From the NCBI GenBank assembly GCA_943370215.1, contig CALRQC020000030.1:6862-70861 (forward strand): a stretch of DNA of 64,000 bases, written 5' to 3'. Origin of the DNA: Niveispirillum sp943370215. GTDB lineage: Bacteria; Pseudomonadota; Alphaproteobacteria; Azospirillales; Azospirillaceae. Shown here piece by piece: positions 25,115 through 34,265 of this stretch. Position 1 is the first letter of the stretch; each line of letters begins with the position of its first letter. The position numbers were made by a program, and so were the translations under genes. Below the pieces are notes generated by a model. The model did not search any database. It saw only the letters and a program-made list of their open reading frames with translations, and was not told where the DNA came from.

Positions 25115-26107
25115 ATGACGATCGAAGAACCCCGCGTCCGCCACCCCGAAAAGGCGCACCGTCCGGACAACCCGATCCTGCGCAAGCCGGAATGGCTGCG
25201 CGTGAAGGCGCCGACCAGCCGCGAATATGCGGAAACCCGCGATCTGATGCGTGGTCTGAAGCTGCACACCGTGTGCGAAGAGGCGGCCTGCCCGAATATC
25301 GGTGAATGCTGGAAGAAGAAGCACGCCACCTTCATGATTCTGGGTGCCATCTGCACCCGCGCCTGCGCCTTCTGCAATGTCGCCACCGGCAAGCCGCTGG
25401 CGCTGGATCCGCACGAGCCGGAAAAGGTGGCGGAAGCCGTGGGCGGGCTGGATCTGGAACATGTCGTCATCACCTCGGTGGATCGTGACGATCTGCCCGA
25501 TGGTGGTGCCGACCATTTCGCCCGCACCATCCGCGCCATCCGCCAGACCGCGCCGAAGACCACCATCGAGATCCTGACGCCCGATTTCATGCGCAAGCCG
25601 GGCGCGGTGGAACTGGTGGCCGAGGCGCGGCCGGATGTGTTCAACCATAATCTGGAAACCGTGCCGCGCCTGTACCCGACCATCCGGCCGGGGGCGCGCT
25701 ATTTCACCTCGCTGGCCCTGTTGCAGCGGGTGAAAGAGGTTGATCCCTCCATCTTCACCAAGTCCGGCGTCATGGTCGGTCTGGGGGAGACGAAGGAAGA
25801 GGTGGGGCAGGTGATGGATGATCTGCGCGCTGCCGACGTCGACTTCCTGACCATCGGCCAATATCTGGCACCGACGCCCAAACATGCGGCGGTGGATCGT
25901 TTTGTCACGCCGGAAGAATTCGCGTCTTATGAAACCATTGCCCGTGGCAAGGGTTTCCTGATGGTGTCGTCCAGCCCGCTGACCCGTAGTTCCTATCATG
26001 CCGGGGATGATTTCCGGAAATTGCGGGCCGCGCGGGAAGCCAAGCTGGCAGCGCAAGCGCCCGCCATCAACATTGTTGCCCTGGCAACCGGTCAGGCGTC
26101 GCTGTAA
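25115..26107 (+). CDS. lipA: Lipoyl synthase
   Basis: Radical-SAM enzyme inserting two sulfurs into protein-bound octanoyl groups, producing the lipoyl cofactor used by PdhB and PdhC above. The 330-residue protein has the auxiliary cluster motif CEEAACPNIGECW (C-x4-C-x5-C), the radical-SAM CTRACAFCNV (C-x3-C-x2-C), TSVDRDDLPDGGADHF, FNHNLETVPRLYPTIRPGA and the C-terminal R-SSYHAGDD. ATG 25115 gives a typical N-terminus MTIEEPRVRHPEKAHRPDNP. Gene pairing with the COQ10-like gene is usual in alphaproteobacteria. Confidence 0.96.
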   Translation: MTIEEPRVRHPEKAHRPDNPILRKPEWLRVKAPTSREYAETRDLMRGLKLHTVCEEAACPNIGECWKKKHATFMILGAICTRACAFCNVATGKPLALDPHEPEKVAEAVGGLDLEHVVITSVDRDDLPDGGADHFARTIRAIRQTAPKTTIEILTPDFMRKPGAVELVAEARPDVFNHNLETVPRLYPTIRPGARYFTSLALLQRVKEVDPSIFTKSGVMVGLGETKEEVGQVMDDLRAADVDFLTIGQYLAPTPKHAAVDRFVTPEEFASYETIARGKGFLMVSSSPLTRSSYHAGDDFRKLRAAREAKLAAQAPAINIVALATGQASL

Positions 26108-26134
26108 GGCGGGATCGAACGGAGCGCCAGAGAG

Positions 26135-26566
26135 ATGCCGACCCATGCCGAGCGGCGTGTACTGCCCTACACGCCGCAACAGCTCTATGATCTTGTCGCT
26201 GACGTGGAGCGTTATCCGGAATTCCTGCCCTGGGCTGTGGCCTGCCGCATCCGCAAGCGGCAGGAACGGCTGATCTGGGCCGATCTGGTGATCGGTTTCA
26301 AGCTGATCCGGGAAAAATTCACCAGCAAGGTGACGCTGGACCCGGAGAAGCTGTCCATCCATGTCGAATATGTCGAGGGGCCGTTCCACCACCTCAACAA
26401 TCACTGGGTGTTCGAGCCGCATGAGTTGGGTTGCATCGTCGATTTTTATGTGGATTTCGAATTCCGCAATAAGATGCTGCAGACCATCATCGGTGCCCTG
26501 TTCAATGAGGCGGTGAAGCGTATGGTCGCCGCCTTCGAGACCCGGGCCAAACAACTTTATGGTTGA
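26135..26566 (+). CDS. COQ10/RatA-like START-domain protein
   Basis: The 143-residue protein matches the polyketide cyclase/COQ10 family: HAERRVLPYTPQQLYDLVADVERYPEFLPW, then VIGFKLIREKFTSKVTLD and the C-terminal helix LFNEAVKRMVAAFETRAKQLYG. Homologues bind ubiquinone-type lipids in mitochondria (Coq10) and have been called RatA in E. coli. The context next to lipA favours a respiratory/ubiquinone role rather than a toxin; no antitoxin gene lies beside it. It starts 27 nt after lipA and 15 nt before bluB. Confidence 0.88.
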   Translation: MPTHAERRVLPYTPQQLYDLVADVERYPEFLPWAVACRIRKRQERLIWADLVIGFKLIREKFTSKVTLDPEKLSIHVEYVEGPFHHLNNHWVFEPHELGCIVDFYVDFEFRNKMLQTIIGALFNEAVKRMVAAFETRAKQLYG

Positions 26567-26581
26567 GAAGGGGCGCGCCTA

Positions 26582-27217
26582 ATGCCGGATTTCGATGCCG
26601 AATTCCGCGACCGGTTCCGCCAGCTTTTGCGTTGGCGCCGCGATGTGCGCCATTTCAAGAAAGACCCGCTGCCCGACGGATTGCTGGAGAAACTTCTGGC
26701 CGATGCCTGCCTGGCACCCAGCGTCGGTCTGTCGGAGCCCTGGCGCTTTGTCATTGTGGAGGATGCGGCCCGGCGGCAGGCGGTGATCGATGATTTCCGC
26801 CATGCCAATGCCGACGCACTGGCCGTGCAGGCACAGAGCGGGCGCGGGTCCGATTATGCAAGGTTGAAACTGGCGGGTCTGGTGGAGGCGCCGGTCCATC
26901 TGGCCGTGTTTGCCGAAACCGATCCCGAACAGGGCCATGGGCTGGGCCGGCGCACCATGCCGGAAACCGTGCTGTATTCCGCCGCCATGTCCATCTTCAC
27001 CCTCTGGCTCTCGGCCCGCGCCCACGGGGTGGGTCTGGGCTGGGTCTCCATCCTGGACCCCGACACCGTGACGGCGCTGCTGGATGTGCCGACGGGATGG
27101 CGGCTGGTCGGCTATCTCTGCCTGGGATATCCGGCGACGGAGGAGGGCCGGCCGGAACTGGAACGTGAGGGCTGGGAACATCGCCGTCCGCCGGAAGCGC
27201 ATTGGCTGCGGCGGTAG
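26582..27217 (+). CDS. bluB: 5,6-dimethylbenzimidazole synthase
   Basis: Nitroreductase-fold enzyme that fragments reduced FMN with oxygen to make dimethylbenzimidazole, the lower ligand of vitamin B12. The 211-residue protein has RRDVRHFKKDPLPDGLLEKLL, ACLAPSVGLSEPWRFVIV, DYARLKLAGLVEAPVHLAVF and ARAHGVGLGWVSILDP, all typical of BluB rather than general nitroreductases. It is the last gene of the short plus-strand run lipA-COQ10-bluB, with no other cobalamin gene in the window. Convergent with the GGDEF-EAL gene, only 8 nt apart. Confidence 0.9.
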   Translation: MPDFDAEFRDRFRQLLRWRRDVRHFKKDPLPDGLLEKLLADACLAPSVGLSEPWRFVIVEDAARRQAVIDDFRHANADALAVQAQSGRGSDYARLKLAGLVEAPVHLAVFAETDPEQGHGLGRRTMPETVLYSAAMSIFTLWLSARAHGVGLGWVSILDPDTVTALLDVPTGWRLVGYLCLGYPATEEGRPELEREGWEHRRPPEAHWLRR

Positions 27218-27225
27218 CACGTCGC

Positions 27226-29691
27226 TTACGCTTTTGGCAGGCTTTGCAAGGAGAGCAGGGCCTCCGCCACCCCGGCCGGCTGGGGGCGGGAGAAATAGAA
27301 GCCCTGGCCATAACGGCATTCCAGACCGCGCAGGAATTTCACCTCCCCTGCCGTCTCAATCCCTTCGGCCACCACATCCATATCCAGGCTTTTGGCCAGC
27401 AACAGGATGATGCGGGAAATTTCTTCCCGCCGGTCATTCTCCCCCGTGCCATGCACGAAGGCGCGGTCGATCTTCAAGGTGCCGACCGGATAGCGGTGCA
27501 GATAGGAGAGGCTGGAATAGCCGGTGCCGAAATCATCCAACGACAGGCCGACGCCCAGATCGCGGATTTGCTGCATCAGGGAAACCACGCGGGCGGGATC
27601 ATCCATCAACAGGCTTTCGGTGATCTCCAGCTTCAATGTGTCGGGGGCGATGCCGGAGTGGGTCAGGGCGGCGCGGACATGGCCGACAATATCATCATCC
27701 AGCATTTGCCGGCCGGAGACATTGACGCTCATGAACAGCCCGCTGCCATGTGCCTTCTGCCAACGGGCAAGCTGCTGCGTTGCCTCTTCCAGGGCCCAGC
27801 GGCCGATCTGCAGGATCAGGCCGGTATCCTCGGCCAGCGGCACGAATTCCGACGGCGCGATCATGCCGCGTTCCGGGTGGTTCCAGCGAATCAGGGCTTC
27901 GAAACCGGCAATGCTGCCGTCGGACAGGCGGACGATGGGTTGGTAATGCAGGGATAGTTGCTGTAAATCGGCCGCCTGTCGCAGGTCTGCCTCGGTCCGC
28001 AGGCGTGACATGGCGCGGTCCCGCAGCGCATCATCGAACATTTCCACGCGGTTGCGGCCATCGCCCTTGGCGCGGAACATGGCCAAGCTGGCATCACGCA
28101 GCATGTCGGCGGCCTGACCATAGCCGGTATGGGACATGGCGATGCCCCCCGATGCCGTCAACACCACCCGTTCGCCGCTGGCCAGTTGCAACGGTTCGGC
28201 AATGCGGTCGGCCAGCCGGGTGGCGGCGGACAAGGCCGCCTTCACATCGACCACCCCATCCATCAGCACGGCATATTCGTCGGCAGAGATGCGGGCCACC
28301 GTGTCGCCGGCCCGTCTTTCGCGTTCCAGCCGCTGGCCCAGCAGGCGCAGAACCTCGTCCCCCGCCAATGGGCCCAGACTGTCATTGACCCGCTTGAAAT
28401 GATCCAGATCGAACAGGATGACGGCACAGGGTGGGTCATCCGGCCGGCGCCGGCGGCCCAATGTCTGGCTGATACGGTCCAGCAGCAAGGAACGGTTGGG
28501 CAGACTGGTCAAGCCATCATGAAAGGCATCGAACAGGATCTGTTGTTCGGCGCGTTTGCGCTCGGTGATGTCGGTCATCGACCCGGCCATGCGGACAGCA
28601 TCGCCCAGCGCATCGCGGATGGCCACACCCCGGATCAAGACCCACAGTTCCCCCCCGCTATCGTGGCGGATTCGTACCTCTTGTTCCAGATGCTCCGTCC
28701 CGCCGGACAGGTGCACGGAGAAGGCAGCACGCAGGCCTGGCAGATCGCTGGCATGGATCAGGGCAAACCAATCCTCGATCGTGCCAGTCCATTCGCCATA
28801 GGGCAGGCCCAGCATGTCGGACCAGCGGGGGGAGTAATAAACATCGCCTTCGCTGATCCGCCAGTCCCACAACCCGTCATTGGCGCCCTGGGCGGCCAGG
28901 GCATAGCGTTCCTCGCTGATGCGGAGCTGCTCCTCGGCCACCTTGCGGTCGGTAATGTCGGATTGGGAGCCGACAAGGCGCAGCGGTTCCCCCGATGCAT
29001 CCATCACCGCGATGCCCCGACACAGCATCCAGCGCCAACCAATGCTGGCATGTTGGATGCGATATTCAATTTGGAAAGGTTTGGCGCCGGCCGATACCTG
29101 GGCATCCAGCGTCGCCTGCAGCCAGATCAGGTCTTCCGGATGCACCCGGTTCAACCATTCCTCCGGCCCGTCGCCGATTTCTTCTTCCGTATGGCCGATC
29201 AGGGCCTTCCAGCGGGGAGCATAATAGAGACGGTCGGTGCGCAGATCCCAGTCATAGAGCCCGTCATTGGTGGCGGCTGCCGCCAGGGCCAGCCGTTCTT
29301 CCGACAAGCGCAGCTTCTCTTCTGCCTGCTTGCGCTCGGTAATATCAATGGCGGTGCCGATCAGCCGGTTGACGCAGCCATCCGGCCCGGCCTGGGCGGC
29401 ACCGCGCAGCATCAACCAAGTCCACCCCCCTTTGGGATTGCGCACCCGATGTTCAATGACCAACCGGCGCCCGGCCAACCAGTCAGGCGACCGCAGGGTG
29501 GCTTCCAGCCAGGGCAGGTCGTCGGGGTGGACCTGGGCAAACCAATAGGCCAGCGAGAGTTCCTGACCGTCGACGGGTACAGGCAGGAAGACCCGGAATC
29601 CAGGTGATAGGAACAGCCGATCTGTCGTCAGATCCCAATCCCATATGGCTTCACCGCTGGCGAACGCGGCCAGCATATAGCGTTGAGCCAT
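27226..29691 (-). CDS. PAS-PAS-PAS-GGDEF-EAL protein, probable c-di-GMP phosphodiesterase
   Basis: The 821-residue soluble protein has three PAS_3-type sensor domains (about residues 10-115, 130-245 and 255-375; each ends with RLIGTAIDITERK, RLVGSQSDITDRK or RMAGSMTDITERK), a GGDEF domain (about 385-545) and an EAL domain (about 570-815). The GGDEF signature is degenerate, ISADEYAVL, so cyclase activity is unlikely. The EAL domain keeps the catalytic set: GFEALIRW, MSVNVSGRQ, ITESLLMDD, LDDFGTGYSSLSYL, LKIDRAFV, VVAEGIET and GQGFYFSRP. Predicted to hydrolyse cyclic di-GMP in response to a small-molecule or redox signal. ATG 29691 is preferred; a TTG at 29715 is possible. Confidence 0.9.
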   Translation of the reverse strand: MAQRYMLAAFASGEAIWDWDLTTDRLFLSPGFRVFLPVPVDGQELSLAYWFAQVHPDDLPWLEATLRSPDWLAGRRLVIEHRVRNPKGGWTWLMLRGAAQAGPDGCVNRLIGTAIDITERKQAEEKLRLSEERLALAAAATNDGLYDWDLRTDRLYYAPRWKALIGHTEEEIGDGPEEWLNRVHPEDLIWLQATLDAQVSAGAKPFQIEYRIQHASIGWRWMLCRGIAVMDASGEPLRLVGSQSDITDRKVAEEQLRISEERYALAAQGANDGLWDWRISEGDVYYSPRWSDMLGLPYGEWTGTIEDWFALIHASDLPGLRAAFSVHLSGGTEHLEQEVRIRHDSGGELWVLIRGVAIRDALGDAVRMAGSMTDITERKRAEQQILFDAFHDGLTSLPNRSLLLDRISQTLGRRRRPDDPPCAVILFDLDHFKRVNDSLGPLAGDEVLRLLGQRLERERRAGDTVARISADEYAVLMDGVVDVKAALSAATRLADRIAEPLQLASGERVVLTASGGIAMSHTGYGQAADMLRDASLAMFRAKGDGRNRVEMFDDALRDRAMSRLRTEADLRQAADLQQLSLHYQPIVRLSDGSIAGFEALIRWNHPERGMIAPSEFVPLAEDTGLILQIGRWALEEATQQLARWQKAHGSGLFMSVNVSGRQMLDDDIVGHVRAALTHSGIAPDTLKLEITESLLMDDPARVVSLMQQIRDLGVGLSLDDFGTGYSSLSYLHRYPVGTLKIDRAFVHGTGENDRREEISRIILLLAKSLDMDVVAEGIETAGEVKFLRGLECRYGQGFYFSRPQPAGVAEALLSLQSLPKA

Positions 29692-29820
29692 TGTGTCTTC
29701 TGTAGGGTTTGGCAAGGATTCAAGCCAGGAGAATGAGTTTGGATAAAGATATTATACCATTCATCAAGGCCATATCCACGCATGTTCGCTTTTGTTCAGA
29801 TTTATATTAAACTGGCGACC

Positions 29821-30582
29821 ATGGAATGGACTGACCATGCGATCATGCTCTCCGCACGTCCCCACGGGGAGACGGCCGCCCTGGTGGTGTTGCTGACGCG
29901 TGACCATGGCCGCCATGCAGGCTTGGTACATGGCGGCCAGTCCAGCCGCCAGCGCGCCACCCTGGAGCCTGGTGCCCGTGTTGCCGCGCATTGGCGGGCC
30001 CGCTTGTCCGACCAGTTGGGTCATTATGCGCTGGAACTGGAACGCGCCACCGCCGCTCCGTTGTTGGATGAACCAGACCGGCTGGCCTGTTTGATCTCAG
30101 CTTGCGCCCTGGTCGACACGATTCTGCCGGAACGTGAACCACACCCCGCCCTCTATGATGCCACGCTGGCGCTATTCGATACGCTGCTGTTGGATGTCTG
30201 GGCGGAGGTCTATGTCCGGTGGGAGGTGGGGCTGCTGGAGGAGGCTGGATTCGGCCTGGATTTTTCCCGCTGCGCCGCCACGGGGCGGGAGTTGGGGGCG
30301 CTGGGTAACGAAACGCTCACCCATGTCAGCCCGCGTACCGGCCGCGCCGTCAGCACCAGTGCGGCGGAGCCGTTCAAGGACAAGCTGCTGCCGCTTCCGC
30401 CCTTTCTCCTTGGGCTTTCCGCCGGTGGGCCGGCGGAGGTAAAGCAGGGGCTGGACCTGACAGGCTATTTCCTGGAACGTTTTGTCTTCGCCCAGCGCCA
30501 TGTCGATCTGCCGCCGGCCCGGCGGCGCTTCGTAGAACGCTATACCCGTCAGCAAATCATATCTGGTATGGATGGCGCATGA
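29821..30582 (+). CDS. recO: DNA repair protein RecO
   Basis: Recombination mediator that helps load RecA with RecF/RecR. The 253-residue protein opens MEWTDHAIMLSARPHGETAALVVLLTRDHGRHAGLVHGG, the N-terminal OB fold, and continues with ALYDATLALFDTLL and the helical C-terminal region YVRWEVGLLEEAGFGLDFSRCAATG. ATG 29821 matches family N-termini; the frame can be read back to 29782 without support. Its 3' end overlaps the parC start by 4 nt (ATGA), indicating translational coupling. Confidence 0.92.
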   Translation: MEWTDHAIMLSARPHGETAALVVLLTRDHGRHAGLVHGGQSSRQRATLEPGARVAAHWRARLSDQLGHYALELERATAAPLLDEPDRLACLISACALVDTILPEREPHPALYDATLALFDTLLLDVWAEVYVRWEVGLLEEAGFGLDFSRCAATGRELGALGNETLTHVSPRTGRAVSTSAAEPFKDKLLPLPPFLLGLSAGGPAEVKQGLDLTGYFLERFVFAQRHVDLPPARRRFVERYTRQQIISGMDGA

Positions 30583-32843
30583 CCGACGCCGCTTTTGAGA
30601 TCGTGGACAAGCGCCTCGCCGATGCATTGGGCGAGCGCTATCTGTCCTACGCGCTATCCACCATCGTCTCCCGCTCGCTGCCCGACGTGCGCGACGGGTT
30701 GAAGCCTGTGCATCGCCGCATTCTGTTCGCGATGAGCCAGTTGAAGCTGGACCCGAACACGATGCCGAAGAAATCGGCCCGCGTGGTCGGCGATGTGATC
30801 GGTAAGTTCCACCCCCATGGTGACCAGTCCGTCTATGACGCGCTGGTACGGCTGGCGCAGGATTTCGCCAGCCGTTACCCGCTGGTGGAAGGCCAGGGCA
30901 ATTTCGGCAATATCGACGGCGATAACGCCGCCGCCATGCGATATACCGAGGCCAAGCTGACCGAGGTGGCCAAGGCCCTGATGCAGGGGATCGAGGAGGA
31001 CGCCACCGATTTCCGCCCCACCTATGACGGGGATGGCGAGGAACCGATCGTTCTGCCGGCGGCCTTCCCCAACCTGCTGGCCAATGGTTCGGCGGGTATT
31101 GCGGTCGGTATGGCCACCAGCATTCCGCCGCATAATGTCGGCGAAATCTGCGGCGCCTTGAACCTGATCATCGAGCGGGAATTGCTGCCCGTGCCGGAAA
31201 AGCGCCGCCCGGTGACGGTGGATGAGCTGGTGAGCTGGGTACGCGGCCCGGATTTCCCCACCGGCGGCGTGCTGGTGGAAAGCCGCGCCAACATCATCGA
31301 GGCCTATCGCACCGGGCGCGGGGCCTTCCGCACCCGGGCGCGCTGGACCAAGGAAATGCTGGGCCAGGGCACCTGGCAGGTGGTGGTGACGCAAATCCCC
31401 TATCAGGTGCAGAAATCGCGCCTGGTGGAAAAGATCGCCGAACTGCTGGCAGAGCGGAAGCTGCCGCTGCTGGAAGATGTGCGCGACGAGTCGGCCGAAG
31501 ATATCCGGCTTGTCCTGATCCCGAAGAGCCGGAATGTCGATCCGGCCGTGATGATGGAACAATTGTTCCGCAACACGGATCTGGAAACCCGCTTCAGCCT
31601 GAATATGAACGTGCTGGATGGCGGGCTGATCCCCCGTGTCATGAATCTGCACGAGGTGTTGAAGGCTTTCCTGGATCACCGCCAGGAAGTGCTGATCCGC
31701 CGCTCCCGCCACCGGCTGGGGGAAATCGACCATCGGCTGGAAGTGCTGGGCGGTTATCTGATTGCCTATCTGAACCTGGATGAGGTGATCCGCATCATCC
31801 GGGAAGAGGATGAGCCCAAAAAGGAACTAATGCGTACCTTCAGCCTCAGCGATGTGCAGGCTGAGGCCATCTTGAACATGCGGCTGCGCAGCCTGCGCCG
31901 GCTGGAAGAGTTCGAGATCAAGAAGGAGCATGATGCCCTGGCGGCGGAGCGGGCCACGCTGGCCAGCCTGCTGGAGGATGAGGGCAAGCGCTGGAAGGCC
32001 ATCCGCACGGAAGTGCAGCAGATGGACAAGAAATTCGGCCGTTCCACCGCCTTGGGCGAACGGCGGACAGAGATCGGCGAAGCCCCGACCGATCTGGCCG
32101 TGCCCGTGGAAGCCATGATCGAGCGGGAGCCGCTGACCATCTTCCTGTCGGAAAAGGGCTGGATCAGGGCGGTGTCCAAGCATCTGGGCCCGACCGAGAC
32201 GGCCGAGACCAAATATAAGGAAGGCGACAAGGAAGGTTTCGTCCTTCATGCGGAGACGGTGGACAAGCTGCTGATTTTCGCCAGCAACGGCAAATTCTAC
32301 ACGCTGGGGGCCGACAAGCTGCCGCGTGGCCGTGGCTTTGGCGAACCGGTGCGCCTGATGATCGATCTGGGTGAGGCCGAGATTGTCGGCATGTTGCGCC
32401 ACCGGCCCGGTATGCGCCTGCTGGTGGCGGCCAGCGACGGGCGCGGCTTCCAGGTGGAAGCCGACGATGTGGTGGCGCAGACCCGTGCCGGTAAGCAGGT
32501 ACTGAATACGGGCGACGGCTCCACCGCCGTGATGGCCGTGCCGGTGGAAGGCGATGCCGTGGCCGTGATCGGCAATAACCGCCGCCTGCTGGTGTTCAAG
32601 CTGGAGGAAGTGCCGCTGCTGGCGCGTGGCAAAGGCGTCGCCTTGCAAAAATACAAGGATGCCAGCCTGTCCGACTTGAAGCTGTTCAATCTCGCTGACG
32701 GGTTGAGCTGGAAGCTGGGCGGTACGGAAGGGCGGGTACGCACCGTGGCCATGCCGGAACTGTCCGGCTGGGTGGCCTTCCGCGGCACGCCGGGCAAGTT
32801 GCCGCCCAATGGTTTCCCAAAGAACAACAAGTTTACTGACTGA
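30579..32843 (+). CDS. parC: DNA topoisomerase IV subunit A
   Basis: Decatenates sister chromosomes with ParE. The 754-residue protein has YLSYALSTIVSRSLPDVRDGLKPVHRRIL, KKSARVVGDVIGKFHPHGDQSVYDALVRLAQ, the catalytic tyrosine at residue 122 in AMRYTEAKL, and a C-terminal beta-pinwheel with fewer blades than GyrA. The length and the recO-parC pairing seen in alphaproteobacteria favour ParC over GyrA. In the quinolone-binding region the position matching E. coli Ser80 is Gln83 and Glu84 is Asp87. A GC stem (32860-32895) follows the stop. Confidence 0.94.
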   Translation: MTDAAFEIVDKRLADALGERYLSYALSTIVSRSLPDVRDGLKPVHRRILFAMSQLKLDPNTMPKKSARVVGDVIGKFHPHGDQSVYDALVRLAQDFASRYPLVEGQGNFGNIDGDNAAAMRYTEAKLTEVAKALMQGIEEDATDFRPTYDGDGEEPIVLPAAFPNLLANGSAGIAVGMATSIPPHNVGEICGALNLIIERELLPVPEKRRPVTVDELVSWVRGPDFPTGGVLVESRANIIEAYRTGRGAFRTRARWTKEMLGQGTWQVVVTQIPYQVQKSRLVEKIAELLAERKLPLLEDVRDESAEDIRLVLIPKSRNVDPAVMMEQLFRNTDLETRFSLNMNVLDGGLIPRVMNLHEVLKAFLDHRQEVLIRRSRHRLGEIDHRLEVLGGYLIAYLNLDEVIRIIREEDEPKKELMRTFSLSDVQAEAILNMRLRSLRRLEEFEIKKEHDALAAERATLASLLEDEGKRWKAIRTEVQQMDKKFGRSTALGERRTEIGEAPTDLAVPVEAMIEREPLTIFLSEKGWIRAVSKHLGPTETAETKYKEGDKEGFVLHAETVDKLLIFASNGKFYTLGADKLPRGRGFGEPVRLMIDLGEAEIVGMLRHRPGMRLLVAASDGRGFQVEADDVVAQTRAGKQVLNTGDGSTAVMAVPVEGDAVAVIGNNRRLLVFKLEEVPLLARGKGVALQKYKDASLSDLKLFNLADGLSWKLGGTEGRVRTVAMPELSGWVAFRGTPGKLPPNGFPKNNKFTD

Positions 32844-32956
32844 GCCTTGTAGAGCCTCGCCCGGACCTTCTGGATAGATTTCCAGCCGGTCCGGGTGGGA
32901 ATAGAATCACTCCTGCAAAGAACCGGCGATCAGACCGGACCAAATGGGGAGTGATC

Positions 32957-34219
32957 ATGGGCATGGCCGGAAGGGCCCTGCGCCTGCTGGTGGCTTTCTC
33001 GACAAGCCTTGCCGCCATGTCGCCGGCGTCCGCCTCGGATGTTCTGCAGTTTCTGACCAACATTGCCCCGCCTTACCAGGAAATGGTGGATGGGGCCCTG
33101 GATGGCAGCTCCATGCGCACACTTTCCTGTGTGATGCGGCGGTTGAACCAGCGCTATGAAGTTGACCTTGCGCCCTGGTTGCGGGCGCGGGAACTGGTGC
33201 GCAATGGCACTGCCCAGGGTCTCTTTTCTGTGGCGCCGGATTTCGATAATGACGGCAATGGTCATCTTTCCCTGCCGCTGGCGCTGGAACGTTGGGTCTG
33301 GGTGACGCTGACAGGCGTGAAACCCATGCGCTTCGCCCAGGAGAAAGATCGGCGTGTGGCGGCGGTGCTGGGGTCCAACCAGTTGAAATGGTTGGAGGAC
33401 CAAGGCGCTAACATGAGCGGGTCGGCCCGTTCCACCGTACAATTGCTTCGAATGCTGGCGGCCAACCGGGTGGATGCTGTGCTGGTGGACGAGGCAGAAT
33501 TGCACATCGCCTGGAAGGAGGCTGGTGTCGACCCGGCGACATTGGCCGTTGCCTTTGAACGTTACATGCCGTTGGGCGTCTATTTCTCCAACGCCTTTCT
33601 CGATACGCATCCGGGATTTCTGGATCGTTTCAACCGAGAAATTGCGATGTGCCCTTCGGGCAGCATGACCCTTTCCCCCGCGGAACGCCGGGCGGTTTTG
33701 GCCACTGCCCGGCAGATTCAAGAGAGGGTGTTGGCAGAACCGGGCTTGCTGCCTGCCATGCTGAACGCGGGGCAAGCCGGTGCCGGCCTGTCGGTCCCGC
33801 AGATCATCGAACGCGACCGGCTGTATCAGACGTACCGTGCAACCATGGCGCACCCGTTGGTACAGGCCGTGCGGGACCATCCTCTATCGGCCATGCTGGC
33901 GCGTCTGCGTGCTGCTTCCAACGGGGCGGTGGTGGAGTTGCAACTGTTTGACAATGCCGGCATCACTTGGGCTGCCGACCCGCTGCCCACTGATCTTTGG
34001 CAGGCGGATGAGGCGAAATTCAGCCAAACGGTGCCCAAAGGGTCTGATAGCATCTTCATCGATGATATCAGTTTCGATGAATCGACCAGCCAGTTCAGCA
34101 TCCAGGTCAGTTTCGCCCTCTCCGGCAAAGAGCCGGGCCTTGTTGCCGGCGGCTTGACGGTAGGGTTGAACATCGAACGGACCTTGAACTCCCACGAGGC
34201 GAAAGCCCAAAACCCCTGA
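32957..34219 (+). CDS. Periplasmic solute-binding protein fused to a PDC/Cache-like sensor domain
   Basis: The 420-residue protein has a signal peptide (MGMAGRALRLLVAFSTSLAAMSPASAS). A region of about 30-260 resembles family 3 solute-binding proteins: IAPPYQEMVDGALDGSSMRTLSCVMRRLNQRYEVDLAPWLRARELVRNGTAQGLFS ... AANRVDAVLVDEAELHIA. The C-terminal ~130 residues resemble stand-alone PDC (Cache) sensors: LFDNAGITWAADPLPTDLWQADEAKF, DDISFDESTSQFSIQVSF and GGLTVGLNIE. No membrane anchor or transporter genes adjoin it; instead it is convergent with a chemoreceptor. Inferred to be a ligand-sensing periplasmic protein. ATG 32957 follows gggga at 32944-32948. Confidence 0.72.
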   Translation: MGMAGRALRLLVAFSTSLAAMSPASASDVLQFLTNIAPPYQEMVDGALDGSSMRTLSCVMRRLNQRYEVDLAPWLRARELVRNGTAQGLFSVAPDFDNDGNGHLSLPLALERWVWVTLTGVKPMRFAQEKDRRVAAVLGSNQLKWLEDQGANMSGSARSTVQLLRMLAANRVDAVLVDEAELHIAWKEAGVDPATLAVAFERYMPLGVYFSNAFLDTHPGFLDRFNREIAMCPSGSMTLSPAERRAVLATARQIQERVLAEPGLLPAMLNAGQAGAGLSVPQIIERDRLYQTYRATMAHPLVQAVRDHPLSAMLARLRAASNGAVVELQLFDNAGITWAADPLPTDLWQADEAKFSQTVPKGSDSIFIDDISFDESTSQFSIQVSFALSGKEPGLVAGGLTVGLNIERTLNSHEAKAQNP

Positions 34220-34223
34220 CGGT

Positions 34224-34258
34224 CGGACAGGCACCGTCTACAAGCCGGTGCCTGTCCG
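34224..34258. terminator. Bidirectional stem-loop between convergent genes
   Basis: Arms CGGACAGGCACCG and CGGTGCCTGTCCG (13 bp, 9-nt loop) lie between the stop codons of the binding-protein gene and the chemoreceptor gene. Confidence 0.7.
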
Positions 34259-34265
34259 CTGACAT

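Noticed and set aside
26135..26566. RatA toxin of a toxin-antitoxin pair
   Set aside because: No antitoxin gene adjoins it, and the lipA/bluB context and COQ10 similarity favour a quinone-related role.
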